Below, one piece after another: positions 10,777 to 23,096 of a stretch of DNA of 64,000 nucleotides. Source of the DNA: Solea solea (Eukaryota; Chordata; Actinopteri; Pleuronectiformes; Soleidae); the NCBI RefSeq assembly GCF_958295425.1, contig NC_081146.1:27232764-27296763 (forward strand), written 5' to 3'. The translations under genes and the position numbers were made by a program. Numbering within the stretch: position 1 is the first letter of the stretch; each line of letters opens with the position of its first letter. The notes below the pieces were generated by a model. That model searched no databases. It was not told the origin of the DNA and was given only the letters and a program-made list of their open reading frames with translations.

Positions 10777-11348
10777 GTAAAAAGCTAAATGATCGTATTT
10801 CATGCACCAGTTTACTTCTCCAGTCGTTGTGTTAATGTCGCGTTGAACGTGGACGGGTTCGTCATGTTAAGTGGATCAGAACCATGTGAAGACAAAGTTA
10901 TATTGTCTTCGTTTGCTGTCATATTAGTGCTGTTTTACAGCGAAAGCTAATTGCTAATGCTAGTAAGCGTCATTAAGCGCAGTTGTTTTAAGGTTAAAAA
11001 GTGATAAGTTATCGTAGTTCTACGTCATGTCACCAGCTTATGTCGGAGTGAAAATGTTACCTAATGTCTGCTCATGTTCATGTTAATCATTATTTATGAT
11101 AGAGCTTCATTATCACCCTCATCCCCATTTGTTGTTAAAAAGTTAAACTATAGCATCCGTGTTAACCTTGCTAGTTTAATGGTTTTGCTATAACAAGTTT
11201 TCATTGTTATTTGTTTAAATAACTCAGATAATTATCAATATATGTGTTTTTGTCTAGAAAACATTAGCAGTGACCCAAGTGTAAGGATGGAGAGTCAGAA
11301 TACAGAATACGAGTGATTGTCATGTGTTCTTGTAGCCACAGCCTCTTG

Positions 11349-11783
11349 ATGCTGCCCAGTGTGGTCCACTTGGCTCGGCCTGTCTCCATCCGTCTGGCCC
11401 ACTTCAGACCACACATGGACCCAGACCCAAGCCGCCCTGTTGAGAGGGCTATCAGGACCAAACTAACCAACGCACTAAAGCCGGATCACTTAGAGGTTCT
11501 TAATGAAAGCCACATGCACGCTGTGCCGCCTGGTTCTGAATCCCATTTCCGTGTCCTGGTCGTGAGCTCCCAGTTTGAGGACCTGCCACTGATTCAGCGT
11601 CACCGTATGGTTAATGAGACTTTGAAGGATGAGTTGAGTTGCCGCATTCATGCACTGGCCATACAGGCTAAAACTCCCGCGCAGTGGGGGAGTAACCCTA
11701 CACTGGCTAAGAGCCCACCGTGCATGGGGGGGTCCAAGGGAGATCACACTGTGGAGGAGAAACTGAAGACTGGACAAGAATAA
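11349..11783 (+). CDS. bola1: BolA-like protein 1, mitochondrial
   Basis: A single coding exon of 144 codons; human BOLA1 is 137 residues. BolA1 is a mitochondrial protein that binds glutaredoxin 5 and supports iron-sulfur cluster and thiol redox homeostasis. The N-terminus MLPSVVHLARPVSIRLAHFR is Arg-rich with no acidic residue, as expected of a targeting peptide. The BolA domain follows: PVERAIRTKL, then HAVPPGSESHFRVLVVSSQF, LIQRHRMVNETLKDEL and IHALAIQAKTPAQW. The invariant His of HALAI and the RHRMV segment are present. The start ATG at 11349 was chosen because the acceptor ttcttgtag ends at 11335, excluding an upstream in-frame ATG at 11322. The C-terminal SPPCMGG is also seen in BOLA1. 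The stop TAA (11781-11783) lies inside an AATAAA. Confidence 0.95.
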   Translation: MLPSVVHLARPVSIRLAHFRPHMDPDPSRPVERAIRTKLTNALKPDHLEVLNESHMHAVPPGSESHFRVLVVSSQFEDLPLIQRHRMVNETLKDELSCRIHALAIQAKTPAQWGSNPTLAKSPPCMGGSKGDHTVEEKLKTGQE

Positions 11784-12030
11784 AGTGTTGGTCAATGAAG
11801 CTGTGAAATGTGCTGCTATTACCAGAGACGGGGTCAGGATCCACACATGGGTTCTGGGAGCTTTTGTTTGGGTCACTTGGGTCCAGTGTTTTACCCACAG
11901 TACCCCTCTATTCCACATGAGGGAGCTGGTTACAACAAGTCCTTTTTGTAGCAGTATATTCTGTTAGTCTGAAAGGTTCTCATTTTTTCCTTTTGATTTA
12001 AAATAAATAAATAAGATCAAGTCATTCTCA
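11784..12030 (+). other. bola1: bola1 3' UTR and poly(A) signals
   Basis: Two overlapping AATAAA hexamers occur at 12002 and 12006, after a T-rich stretch, giving a 3' UTR of about 245 bases. An earlier AATAAA at 11779-11784 overlaps the stop codon and would leave almost no UTR if used. Confidence 0.55.
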
Positions 12031-14970
12031 AAATATATTCACCCTGTTTTATCTAAACTGCAATGTGATGGGAGTTAATGAGGGAGGAGAAACACTATAA
12101 TACTACATATACACTATACTATACTATATAACTGTTCATCAAGGCATCAAGTAAGTTGTTGAAATGTTTGTGAGATATTTATTGACAGCGTTACCTACAT
12201 GTTCTATGTGCTCTGTCAATGTTTAACCTTTTTTATTATGGAACGTTTTTCACACCTACAGACACAACACATGTTATAAATGATAGAAGACAAAAGCAGC
12301 TCATGGTGGCGTACGGTGATGCTGCTGCTGCTGCTGATGCTGCTGCTGCTGATGATGCTGCTGCTGCTGCTTCAGTTTCCCATGAGAAAACTGAAGTCAA
12401 CGTTTTAAGGTTGGCTCACTGGTGCTTTCATTACTCATTCATTACTTCATTACTTAATAAAACACTGTTAAGAGAACACTAATCATGTGGTATATTACAC
12501 CCATCTTCTATATCTTTGCTTTATGTTTATCTGCCATGGACCCTTTTTGTTTTTAGAATATCTAGACAAGAGAATGTCAGTATAATTAGATTAGATCAGA
12601 GTTAGGATGAGGGGGAACACTCCTCCCTGTTCTGGTCTATAACAATCCCCCGTTTACTGTGTTGAATATAATTCAAAGGACCAATAAATCCCTGCACATA
12701 GAAATGTTTGTGTGGAATATTGATTTATTCAAAGTGCAGTTATCATAATGTAAGAATGAAACGCATGTTCAGCTAATTTTTACCTAATCTATCAATTAAA
12801 TGAGATGTCTCACCCTAACCCTAAATACAATGTCAGTACCACTGACTCAACACATGGGGGCAGTATGTGCACAAATGTTAGGACAAACTAAAACACAGCG
12901 AATACGTTGATAAATCCAAGATTTCTTCATTAAAATTAGAATTAAAAACACTATTAATCCTAGAGTTTTAACATTACTAGTAGTTTCAATGCAACAATCA
13001 AGTAATTATTAATCAAACTATTTAGATAATTGATTCATCGCTTATAGAGTTTTGTTTTATCTAAAACCATTTGACTTACTTTTTAGCTTCTTACATGTAA
13101 ATATGGTTATTGGTTATTTACAACAATAACAATAATAAAACAATACATTACATTTTGGGGTTTGCAGCGATATTTTCTGACATTTTGTGAGCCAAGCAAC
13201 TGATTGATGAACCAAGAAAATAAGAGAGAGATAATTATTTTGTGTAATAAATTATCTGAACCAAATATTTATCGAGACAAAAAACATGATAAGAAAAGAA
13301 TGGGATGATGTGACAAGAGGGAGGGTTTGATAAATTATGCTGAGCAGACACATGTTTTATCAGAATAAAAAAAATCACAGAAGAGTGAAGACGAGGAGTG
13401 AAGAGTTCTGAATGAATCGCAGGAAGGGAGACGAGGTTATGTGGAAAAGAGCCAATGAATTGTCTTTTAGACGCGTTTTCTACAGAGCAGTGATCTGTTC
13501 ACAGGATGAGCCACTGGTTGATTGATGACTAAGTTCTGTTTATTTTTTATTTTTTTTTACCACCTTTAAAGATAATTATACTGGATGTTTGGAGATATTT
13601 TGGGACTGTAAGTGAGAAGAGGTCACCGAACAGCCATTCAGCAATCATGTTGTTGTGTAGCTCTTACAGTATAACGTCAGTTCTGCAGCGATGGGTTGAG
13701 CAAAAGCACAAAATGTTCAGTAGCTGCTGCTTTATCTCAAAATGATGCACTTTTCACTCTGTGTGTGTATATTTTCTGTCCTTTCATCAACATGTTTGTT
13801 GTTTTATCACTTTTATTTGAGTTGTTTTCCAACTCAAATAAAAGTGATAAAACAACAAACATGTGTCCATAAACGTTGGTGAGAGTCTTAATCAATAAAG
13901 TCCTTTAGCACCAATTACCATTCACCTGCCAGATGAGTGTTCTCCATCTATGTGTCCAGATACAAGAATGACAGCTCTACAAAGCTATTCAGGGCGATTG
14001 TTGACTCCTGATGACGGGCCTTCAGTGGTGGAATGTGGTGTCACCTCAAGGTAACGCATGTTGTCTTCTACAATGATTCTCCGCCTGGGACTGACAGCCT
14101 GTCACGCCTCACAAAAGGCTCTGGTGAGGCGGGTGAACAACTGGTGTCACTGGTTTGGAAAAAGGAAAACAGTAACACAACCACTTTATGACCCCTCGCT
14201 CGCCCATTAAGAACCAGTAGGCCTTAAGGGGGCAAGAAGCAAGGCTGTGGCTGAAAGAGAAAGCAATAACCTGGGCTGCACTGCCCCGGGACCCACAGAC
14301 TGTCTCTGCTCCCAAGATTTACGTGTCACAATTCCAGGTGCCGTTATGATGGAGAGGAAAAAGACGTCAAGTCGTCAAGGGCGATGTGGTGGAGTGCACG
14401 GACTTGTCTTGTACTTAAAAGGTTGGACTGTTTTACATGTGTCAGTAGTTTATCACCTATTTAGTCCGTGGCAGTTATACAGCAAAATAACAGCCGGTCA
14501 AGTCACTATAATATATGATGACTTATTTTAAACACAGGTCAAAAACACCAGCACTATAATTGAGTTGCGTTCCTCCCTGTTTCATGGTTGTTGTGTTGCT
14601 TTGACTTAAATACATGTTACTGATGCAAAGCAGTTTACTCACACACTTAAAGCAAGAAAAGCAAGAATTTGAGCGTAGCCTACGGCAGCGCAATTAAGTC
14701 ATGACACTGTTCAAGTGTCTCTCTGACCCTCACTGAGAAAACTGTCTCAAAAACAAAAGCAATTTTACACTTATGCAAGATTTACACAATCAAAACAATC
14801 TGCAGTGTTGCTGCTTTCATTATGATCATTTTTAATCCAAGGTTTTTGTATGAGGCACTGAAACATAGCACTAAATTTGCCCTGCACGCAACTGGAGCCA
14901 AGAAATAGTCTGATACTGTGTTCCATTCACATCAGAAGTGATGTCACAACCCCGACTTCACCTCTGTGAA
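12031..14970. other. Intergenic, AT-rich, no gene
   Basis: No coding segment or RNA gene recognised. It holds a GCT/GAT trinucleotide run (12320-12372), whose Ala/Asp-rich translation is a repeat artefact, and a perfect 35-bp inverted repeat at 13790-13864. The rest looks unique and AT-rich. Confidence 0.7.
13790..13864. repeat. Perfect 35-bp inverted repeat (hairpin)
   Basis: Arms 13790-13824 and 13830-13864 are exact reverse complements over all 35 bases, separated by the 5-base loop TTTTC. The outer ends read ACATGT. No target duplication or coding sequence is attached. The absence of any mismatch argues for a recent origin. Confidence 0.97.
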
Positions 14971-14975
14971 ACAAA

Positions 14976-15156
14976 CGTTTCTAGTCTTGATGACCGCTCC
15001 ATTCACACGGAGCCGGTGCAGCCATCAGGAGCAACGTGGGGTTACGTGTCTTGCCCAAGGACACACCAGCATGTAGACTAGCAGAGCCAGGACTCAAACC
15101 CACAAACTTTGAGGTGAAAGACACCTTCCTCTACCACTGAGCTACCGTCAGCCCAG
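14976..15156 (-). mobile_element. tRNA-derived SINE, copy 1
   Basis: Read on the minus strand it starts with a tRNA-like head: A-box region TAGCTCAGTGGTAGAGG and B-box GGGTTTGAGTCC. A body follows with TGTCCTTGGGCAAGACACG and ends near GTCATCAAGACTAGAAA. The same body occurs at 16480-16640 and the same tail at 52885, defining a family. Confidence 0.8.
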
Positions 15157-15479
15157 GTAGGAAATCCCAACTCACAGAAAAAAGGTTTAACTATTAAAAT
15201 CAATTACTTCTTATCTCTACAATGTGTCCACAACTGGATCTATGAACTATGAGCCCATTTATAAACCACACACCAAACTCTATAGATAAAATCATCAGTT
15301 TGACATTATGGCACACAGGTCATGATTTCAGGAATGTACCAGGACATCATACAACTACAGAACTTAAAGTGTCATTGTAAGAGTTAGATACATGTATCAA
15401 CTCAAATTATATTTACATTTAGTTTAAAGCTAAACAGACATGATACATCTTTTCTGTAAATTGTTACATTTAATTTCTG

Positions 15480-15680
15480 TAATTCAGTTTTTCTTAATAT
15501 ACATGTGTCTGTGATAGGTGTGCATATAATTAAGATGTTAATTGCGTGTGTAACATAATACGATTGTTCACTTGTAGTATTGTTATTGTACTTGTGTATT
15601 TTTCTATTTCTTATTTTATATGACAGTGGATTTAAGTGAATTTCCCCAGTGTGGGATCAATAAAGTCAAATCTAATCAAA
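15480..15680 (+). mobile_element. 5'-truncated LINE 3' end
   Basis: It ends in TTTCCCCAGTGTGGGATCAA followed by TAAAGTCAAATCTAATC. The pattern TTTCCCCNNNNNGGGATNAATAAAGT with a short degenerate tail is the 3' terminus of a very common fish LINE family. No reverse-transcriptase coding sequence is attached. Confidence 0.55.
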
Positions 15681-15779
15681 AGATGATTTTTCAAACATCA
15701 ATATTTCAAATGTAACTGTATTTACTGTAGATAGTAAGAGTTTATCTTTATATTGAGCTCATGTTGTGATCTACTGTAC

Positions 15780-16250
15780 GGTTGCTACACCAGGCCTTTC
15801 TATCATGCCCAGACTCGAGCTGTGATGGATCTGTCTCCAGTCCCAGGTCTGGCCCAATGACCTGGAGGATACAGGAGGTCAGTGGGAACCTACCTTGGCA
15901 GCGCTGGCTCTGCGTCACAGTCCGGGGACAGATGGTGCCAGGCTGGGCTGGGACCCCTGGCAGGGCACGGTTCCCGCGACCAACAGCCACTGATTTACGC
16001 TGTGACTCCGGACAGAGGGCCGCGGTGCGGGAGGTGCCCTTCGGTGCAGCTGACCCTTGCTGGTTGCAGGGTCATCCATCGGGAGGGACGAGCAGCAGGA
16101 GCAGCAGGAGCAGGAGGAGGAGGAGGAGGAGGAGTGAGGAATGGGCTACGGCAAATGGGTGTCTGAGAAAGGGTGGTTGTGTCATCCCAGGGGACTGGTT
16201 TGGTCCTCTGGCCCCCCGGTCAGCTGGAGGATCTGTAAAGCATGTGTAGG
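15780..16250. other. GC-rich island of unknown origin
   Basis: About 470 bases clearly richer in G+C than the flanks, which are AT-rich LINE and SINE material. It includes an imperfect AGC/AGG run (16085-16136). Open frames exist on both strands (a plus frame runs 15782-16249), but neither resembles a known domain and both end in Ser/Arg low complexity. It could be a retroelement fragment or a CpG-rich regulatory patch. Confidence 0.35.
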
Positions 16251-16440
16251 AAGAGTGGACTGTTTAACACATTTCATTTAAACCCTCAGCAGCTGCAGCA
16301 CATTTATTGTCTTTCATGTCAACAAATATACAACAACACACACAAACACCAACACATTATCAGTGTTTGTGTGTGTTGATGTATTTTTATTTTCATATGT
16401 TAGAAAACAAAAAAAAAAGATCATTTCCATCAGAATATGA

Positions 16441-16690
16441 AGAACTGCCTGAAACACTGTAGGCCAGTGACCGTCTAGTCTGGTTGATTTAAGGTTGTGG
16501 GTTCAATTCCTGCCTCTGTTAGTTTACATGCCAGTGTGTCGTTGGGCAAGACACCAAACCCCACGCTGCTCCTGAAAATGTGCTGCACATATCTGCGCTG
16601 TATGAAAGTCGTCATCTCAAGACTAGAAAATCACAATATGACATCCATCATCATTTCACCGCATTTCAAAATAAAAGTACTTGTTTTGAT
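16441..16690 (+). mobile_element. tRNA-derived SINE, copy 2 (degenerate head)
   Basis: It has B-box-like GGGTTCAATTCC, then TGTCGTTGGGCAAGACACCA, CCCCACGCTGCTCCTGA, and the tail GTCATCTCAAGACTAGAAAA. These match the copy at 14976-15156 in order and spacing. The A-box is degraded. Confidence 0.7.
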
Positions 16691-18543
16691 ATGAGAAATG
16701 TATAAATAAATAATAATAAAAAATTAAAATACACAAAGAAAAGTCACAATTCTACAGTATCCTGTCGACAAACTGTGACACAAGTAAATAAGTCCTAAGT
16801 CTGATGTTTTGCTGAAGTTATAGTCTGTGCTGCTTTTCATGGGCAGAAATAATTCAAATGATTTTTACACTTTGTCCTTCATCTGAAAACAGGCTCCGTC
16901 AAGCAATACTAGGGAGCGTTTGTGTGTATACAGCAGCAGAGCAGGATTCTTCCCATTAAACTGCTCCTTTTTTGTGTTTTCAGTCATTCTCTCACTTTAT
17001 TAGGGCATTATTAGGATATGAAATAAATCACTTCCTGTGTGCAGCGTGGGAATGTCGCCAGGCGACACTGCTACACTCACGATGGCCCTGACAGGCTTCA
17101 GGGACAGACAGACGGACACTTGTCTATTTAATATTTAAAGGTTACGGACGACAGCTTTTAATTTGAGTGGTTTTACACGTTTCACCTCATAACAGCAACA
17201 CCGTTAAAACGGTTCAACTCAAAATCATCAATCCTAATTTCAGTTTAACAGTCACAGAGACGCTTTTAAAAGCTCTTGTGCTGCTCTGGTGATTCATCTT
17301 CCCAAGGTTTCATGTTGTAAAAAAAGAAAAAGTTGAACTTAAGGTGATGGTAATAGGCTATTAGGCCTTTTAATTGGAAAGAACTACCCCCCCACCCCCC
17401 CCTCTAACGCTTTGGCCATCTCTCTCACCACACAACCAACTAATGAAATCAATGAATAGCAGGATTGAAAGGGAGGACAAAAGCAGAGACAGGGAGAAGA
17501 CAATATCCTTGTGTGGAAGAATTAGTTACACTCAGTAGTCTAAGTATTCAAAGCACAGAGCTGAAAAACACAGAAAGACAGGGGGGGAGGAGGGGATTAA
17601 GAGAAAAGTCCACACAGGTGGGTTTGCTGGTAGGGAGGAGAGGAGAGGGGCGGGGGGTGGGGTCACATGACAGGACGTTACCTCGTTTGATAAACAACAG
17701 CCGGGGCCCACAGGAAGGAGGAAGGGAGTTCTTTTATAGGCGGCATTAACTGCCTCACCACATCAGGTATTCATTAGGGTAAATCTCCCAGGTGCTGTAC
17801 ACACGAGTCACACAAGTCCGACATCTTAGGAGGTTTGATTTTGATGCAAAACAACTTTGACTGATAGACCAGAGGACCTGAGAGAGGACCTCACAGACCG
17901 AGACACAATCTTACACCTGAGGGTCTCATCAGATGTTCAGAGTCAAGAAGCTTTAATTGTTTGTTGGAGTCAAATTTCACTTCGAATGATTAGGTGAGCA
18001 GTGAAAACCGTCATAAATGATACAGGCCTGTGATGATTCTATTTGATTTCACTACTTATTCTAGTGCTGTTTTTGTATTTCATTGCCTTTTTATAATTCA
18101 AATTTTAATGATTGTCAACCGATGAAATGAAAGAAGTCTTTTGTCTCTAAATTGTCGTATATTGTGGTTATTACTAATTCATTCTGACTCACACTACACT
18201 AATGAAAAGCATGTGGTTTGGACGTCAATGCAAAAATAAGTATATATATAAAAATAAAAGTATAAATAAGTGGTGGTGTTGGTGCCCTGCTCAGAGATTC
18301 ACGACATGTCACTCATTAATGTGTTGTGTTTCCCTCACACAGTCATCACTATTATTCTGCCTCTTTCTCAAATGACCAAAAACAGAGATGAGATGCTTCT
18401 TATGAGGTTTGTGACAAATCAGCTGACAGCAGTGTGTGTTTTTTTGCAGCTGAGTATCACCTGATCACAGCAGTAAGTCCTGGGGGGGTGTTCAGACATG
18501 GGGCTGGTTAGGCTGGTTTGTGGGCCACAGACACAGGCCAAGG

Positions 18544-18594
18544 CCGGAGCCCGGAGCCCGGAGCCTGGAGCCCGGAGCCCGGAGCCTGGAGCCC
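18544..18594. repeat. 7-bp tandem repeat (GGAGCCC)n
   Basis: About seven copies of GGAGCCC/GGAGCCT, GC-rich, in otherwise unremarkable intergenic sequence. The open frames across it are artefacts of the repeat. Confidence 0.85.
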
Positions 18595-19139
18595 TGCACA
18601 CTCACTTACTGACACGCATGCTGCTTCCCTTCCCTTCCCTCCCCTCCAGGGCACTAACCAGAGGAGTGTGCATGTCAAGACAGATGGGTCACAGATAAGA
18701 CTCTTTCTCTGTGGCCTCCCTCTTTACCCTCTTTCAACTCCCTCTCAACCTTTATGCTCAACCTCTCTGATCTCTCCACTTTGAAACTGTGTCTCATTCC
18801 AATCACACCCCCTCCATCAGGGGTGCTGTCAGACATTTTGGACCCCGTAAAAAAATATAGGGCCCCGACTGCACCACCAACAGAGACTAAACAGACCCGA
18901 CCTGAGGCTGCAGTGATTCTATTTAACTGACTATTTTAAATATCAGTGTTAACATTAAAAAATGGTATTCCCTGAGACAGTTTGCAGTGATAATAAATAT
19001 TCTACCTAAGTAAAAGCAGATTATTTAAAACTGCAAAACTCTTAATCTCAAGATTATATTGTATTAGCAGCCTTTAAATAGACTTTTCTGACTGGAAACG
19101 AATGTGTTTTTGTTCTAACTGCTCACTCTCTTGCTCACA

Positions 19140-20075
19140 TAGAGAAAATCAGTGAGTTTAGTTAGCTGCTGCTCTACTGCGGCCTGGTTTAGTGAGTTTG
19201 TGTCTGAACTGAGGATTTCCAACACACAATTAACTAATCATCACATTTGAACTTACTGACAGAGGCAGCAGTGCAGAGCCGGCTGCAGAAACAGAACGTT
19301 TTCTTTGCTTTAGGCTGAACGATGGCTCTAATTAGATTATCTAATAAGTTGTAAGCACTATTTAATGCATTAATGCTTCATACAATATGCTTTATGTATT
19401 ATTAATGCTTAATACTCGTGATGCTTTATACAATCTCACATTTTGTTGCCAGTTTCACTGTTGTGTTTTCTGTGTACTGTTAAGTCTAGTCTAAGTTTAA
19501 GTCTAAGTCTAATAATACAATAATAATACTGTAATACAAAACATGACAAGCTGGTGCATTCGATCGTGAAACCTCCCACACACAAGTCTGCGACTTCACC
19601 TCCAGACTAACTTCCTTAGTCTGAGTCAAAAGAAGATTTAACCTTTTTCATTGATGACGTGTTTTCGATCGCAAATTAAAAAGAGAATAAAAGACACAAA
19701 CGAAGACGTCGCTACACAAAAAGTCACTTGTGAATGTGAGTCTTCTCTCTCCATCCAGATCCACAGTTCATCGGTAAAACCAAGGTTGTGAACATAACTT
19801 CAGCTGCCAGTTGGAAAAGCCTGTCGAACAGCAAAACTCCAGAAAGCACACAGAGCGCAAGCGACACTGTCAACACACCTTTACCCTTCATCACCATAAA
19901 GAAACATATGCTGCTCACAAACAGACACATGTCACCAATGAAAATAAGACTCATTGGCTGAGGTTATACAGCAGTAAACATGTCTGTGAGATACTGTAGA
20001 CATAAGCAAGTGTGCACGATGGTGCCGACTATGTGTCAATACATCCACACTACAGAAAACCTGCACTATCCCTTT
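19140..20075. repeat. Interspersed repeat family Y, copy 1 (fragmented)
   Basis: 19145-19190 contains GAAAATCAGTGAGTTTAG and AGCTGCTGCTCTACTGC, shared with copies near 41100, 45570 and 58640. The segment closes near 20068 with GCACTATCCCTTTAATGAA; AACTATCCCTTTAA is the end motif also seen near 45945 and 58970. The middle is too decayed to align by eye, so the outer limits are uncertain. Confidence 0.45.
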
Positions 20076-23000
20076 AATGAAGACAGGTTCATGGTTTATC
20101 ACACACAAAAATACTTTATCATCAGATAGAGTCAGTATGTTTAAATGACATCAGTCAAACACAAATTATTGTGAGACTTTTAAAATACTAAAACTACATT
20201 TGGAAAGACAGACACTAAGATAATGTGACTTGTTGAGTTGAGCTTCATCTGCATGTTTCCCTTCAGACTCAAACAGGTTTCTGCACATGTGCCACAGTTC
20301 CCACCCTCTGGATTAACCTGGAAATAAGAAGTGTGTCTGTACTTTATTTACATTTCTAAATAAATTGCGTACTTTTACTCAGAAAGTTGACCACCTGATG
20401 ACCACTCAGAGCTGCTTTACACTAAAGTTTTGGAAACCACAGACAAACCCGCTTGGGAGCCACACTGTTACCCAAATATAAACCTTCTGCGGCCCACACG
20501 GACATGCTGGCTGCGTAGCCTCAAGCTAAACTGGAAACCACCGACACTAACAAGCCAAAAGGGGGCGTAGTGGTGGACACACATCATTCAATAAAGTGAT
20601 TCCCCACCTGTGTTTGTACAGTGAGACAAGGACGAGCTGTGATACAAGCACAGCTCAGCCTAACTGTGCAGAAGGTGGCCCCCGGTGGGCTGTGATGGCA
20701 CTGCAGGTGAGCCACAGAAACATATTAGTTTTCCGCTTTGTAATATCAATTATTTCTGTTATTCATCTTTTATCTGAGTCTTAGTCACACTCTGTGAACC
20801 TACAGGGTGAGGGTGGTTCAGTGGTGGGGCAAATTGTCTGTGGATTTCATCCCTGGCTTTGTGTAATATGCTGCATATACAGTAGATGTGCGGTGTGAAA
20901 GGCTTGGATTCCAAGTTTGAGAGTTCATGTGTGCTGGGTTGGCCGTGATGGAGCGACAGTGTTGGAGAAAGTATGAATATCTATTTATATACAGTATATA
21001 TAATATTTTTGGTGTGGCACATGAATTTCATTGTGAAGTTTAAAAACGTGTTGTCCTCATCACTTCTATGGCCCTTGTCCACCTCCACTGGCTGTCAGTT
21101 TGCACACTGCATTGATAAACTTCCTGTGAACTCTCTTTATTCGCTTTCATTCAACACTTTAAACAGTCCGTCTTGTGTGTTTGAGCTGCTCGTGCGTCAT
21201 ATTTCCTCCTGATTCCCTAAAAACCTTCCCACAGTTCCTCCTTCACTCCCACATACTCACGGCTGAACCCTGACACATGACTTTCCCTGCCCTCGACTCC
21301 TTCCCCTCCTTCCTCAGCACTATGTTTCAAAAAGGATTAACTTCCCTTAAACCCCCCCCCCCCCCCCCCCATCTGAAATACTCAGCACTATATGATCACG
21401 TTTACGTCTCATGCACAGGCTGAAGCTATTATCATGTCACAATATTATATATATATTATTGATTCTGCCATTGGGTTTCACACAGGGCTGACATGTTCAG
21501 TTATTCAAACACCTATGTTTAGATTATTTTAGATTATAACCCATATGGACTCACAACAGATCTATGAAGCATGTAATATTCTTTCTTTATATCATGTGTG
21601 CCACACAAAGACCCAGACACACTCACAAATCTACACTCATAAAACCAGAGGAAAAATAAGCCCATTGCCAAGTGGAAGGAAATAATAATAATATATTTTT
21701 AACTGGAGGGTTGCTGGTTCAAAACTGCTCCCCGGGCACAGATGAGTACTGCCCATGGCTCCTCTGTGGACTTGTGTGTGTGTTCTCTACTGATGTCTAA
21801 AACAAGGACTGAGGTCATATATTCATTACTGCTAATTGGTGAGTGTGCAAATAAAAGTCATTCTAAATTCTAGAATATCGACAGATTGTCACAAACATGA
21901 TGAAAACTTTGCCATAAAGTTTGCTAAATCTTCGTTCTTCCCAGAGGATGAATCTGACTGAATTAACATGCTTATGAGTCTTCCATACATGCAGACTCAG
22001 CTCTACTAAGGGTAGATAAATATGTTGCATGCAAGTGTTAAAACAACGATGGGGAACATTATATCCATCAATAAATGCACTGTATTATAGTGTGAGTGAA
22101 TGGCACAGACTGTAGTGTAAAGCAGCTTTGATCATAAATACAAACCGTTCACCTGAAATATTTACTGACATATAAGTAAATATTAATATTATACTGTATA
22201 TTATCACGGACATATACAGATCTGAACTTGTTAATTCAAACTTAAATCCATAATCTGGATCAGATCTGGATGAAACTTAGTCTGATGGCAGTGTCTGATC
22301 CTTCATACACAGACCACATTTCACCACATTTCACCACATTTCAGACCAAAATCAGATGATTTCTGACAGAAATATGATTGATCATGATTCCTAGGAAATA
22401 CCAGATTGATCATTGTTAACTGTAGACAGGAAGTTCCTAACAGCACAAACTTACAGATCAACTCAAGTGAGTGAAAACATAACCTCCCAGGCGGAGGTGA
22501 TAATACCATAATAACCTTCCAGCTTAATGTAAATCCTGTAATTTGAGAGAATGAATCCTCTGCACCTCTTCTGGACTCTGTTTGAAGACTCGTGTTAATT
22601 CATGATTGGTGTGTATCATACAAGTGATCCCAGGGTCCCGGGGTCTTCTTGCTGCAAAGGCAGTATAGAGTAATTATTGCTTTTAAAAGTATATCTTATT
22701 TAATGATCTCTGTAAAATGTGGCCGACTTTGCTCCTGGTGTGAACGACATGCAAGCCAGACCAAACCGGAATATCTCTGTAGTGTCACAGTTCACAGAGT
22801 GAATCACAAAGTAGGGCTGGTTGTTTACAGCTACACAAACACTAACACTGTCCTGTACTGCAAAGAAACTAGTCTAAAAGAGATCCAGCAAATAATAAAA
22901 CACTGGTGATGGAGAGATACCCTTGTGTGATTAGCTGTGTATAAAAGCGTCCATCTGTCCATCAGGACAGAGCGCTGTGATCCCAGTGCATGTGTCATTT

Positions 23001-23096
23001 AATAAACTGTGGATTCAGTTAAAGAAACAGCATTTTTTTACAGTGATCCTGCCTAAACTGCAGCTTTGAAGTCAGATTGTTGGTCTGTAAAAGTTC
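20076..23096. other. Intergenic, no gene
   Basis: Nothing coding. Possible SINE remnants lie near 20815-20900 and 21700-21780 (GCTGGTTCAAAACTGCTCCC resembles a B-box head). A 19-base C run is at 21352-21370. The remainder looks unique and AT-rich. Confidence 0.55.

Noticed and set aside
11313..11348. Longer bola1 N-terminus from the ATG at 11322
   Set aside because: A good splice acceptor (TTCTTGTAG) ends at 11335, so that ATG is intronic if exon 1 at 10750-10776 is used. The next ATG gives a normal-length targeting peptide.
15782..16249. 155-codon open frame in the GC-rich island
   Set aside because: High G+C lengthens random frames. The overlapping minus frame is open too, no domain is recognisable and the end is an AGG repeat.
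19724..19954. 76-codon hydrophobic minus-strand frame resembling a membrane protein
   Set aside because: It lies within a decayed interspersed repeat region, has no homologue I can recognise and no splice or promoter context.
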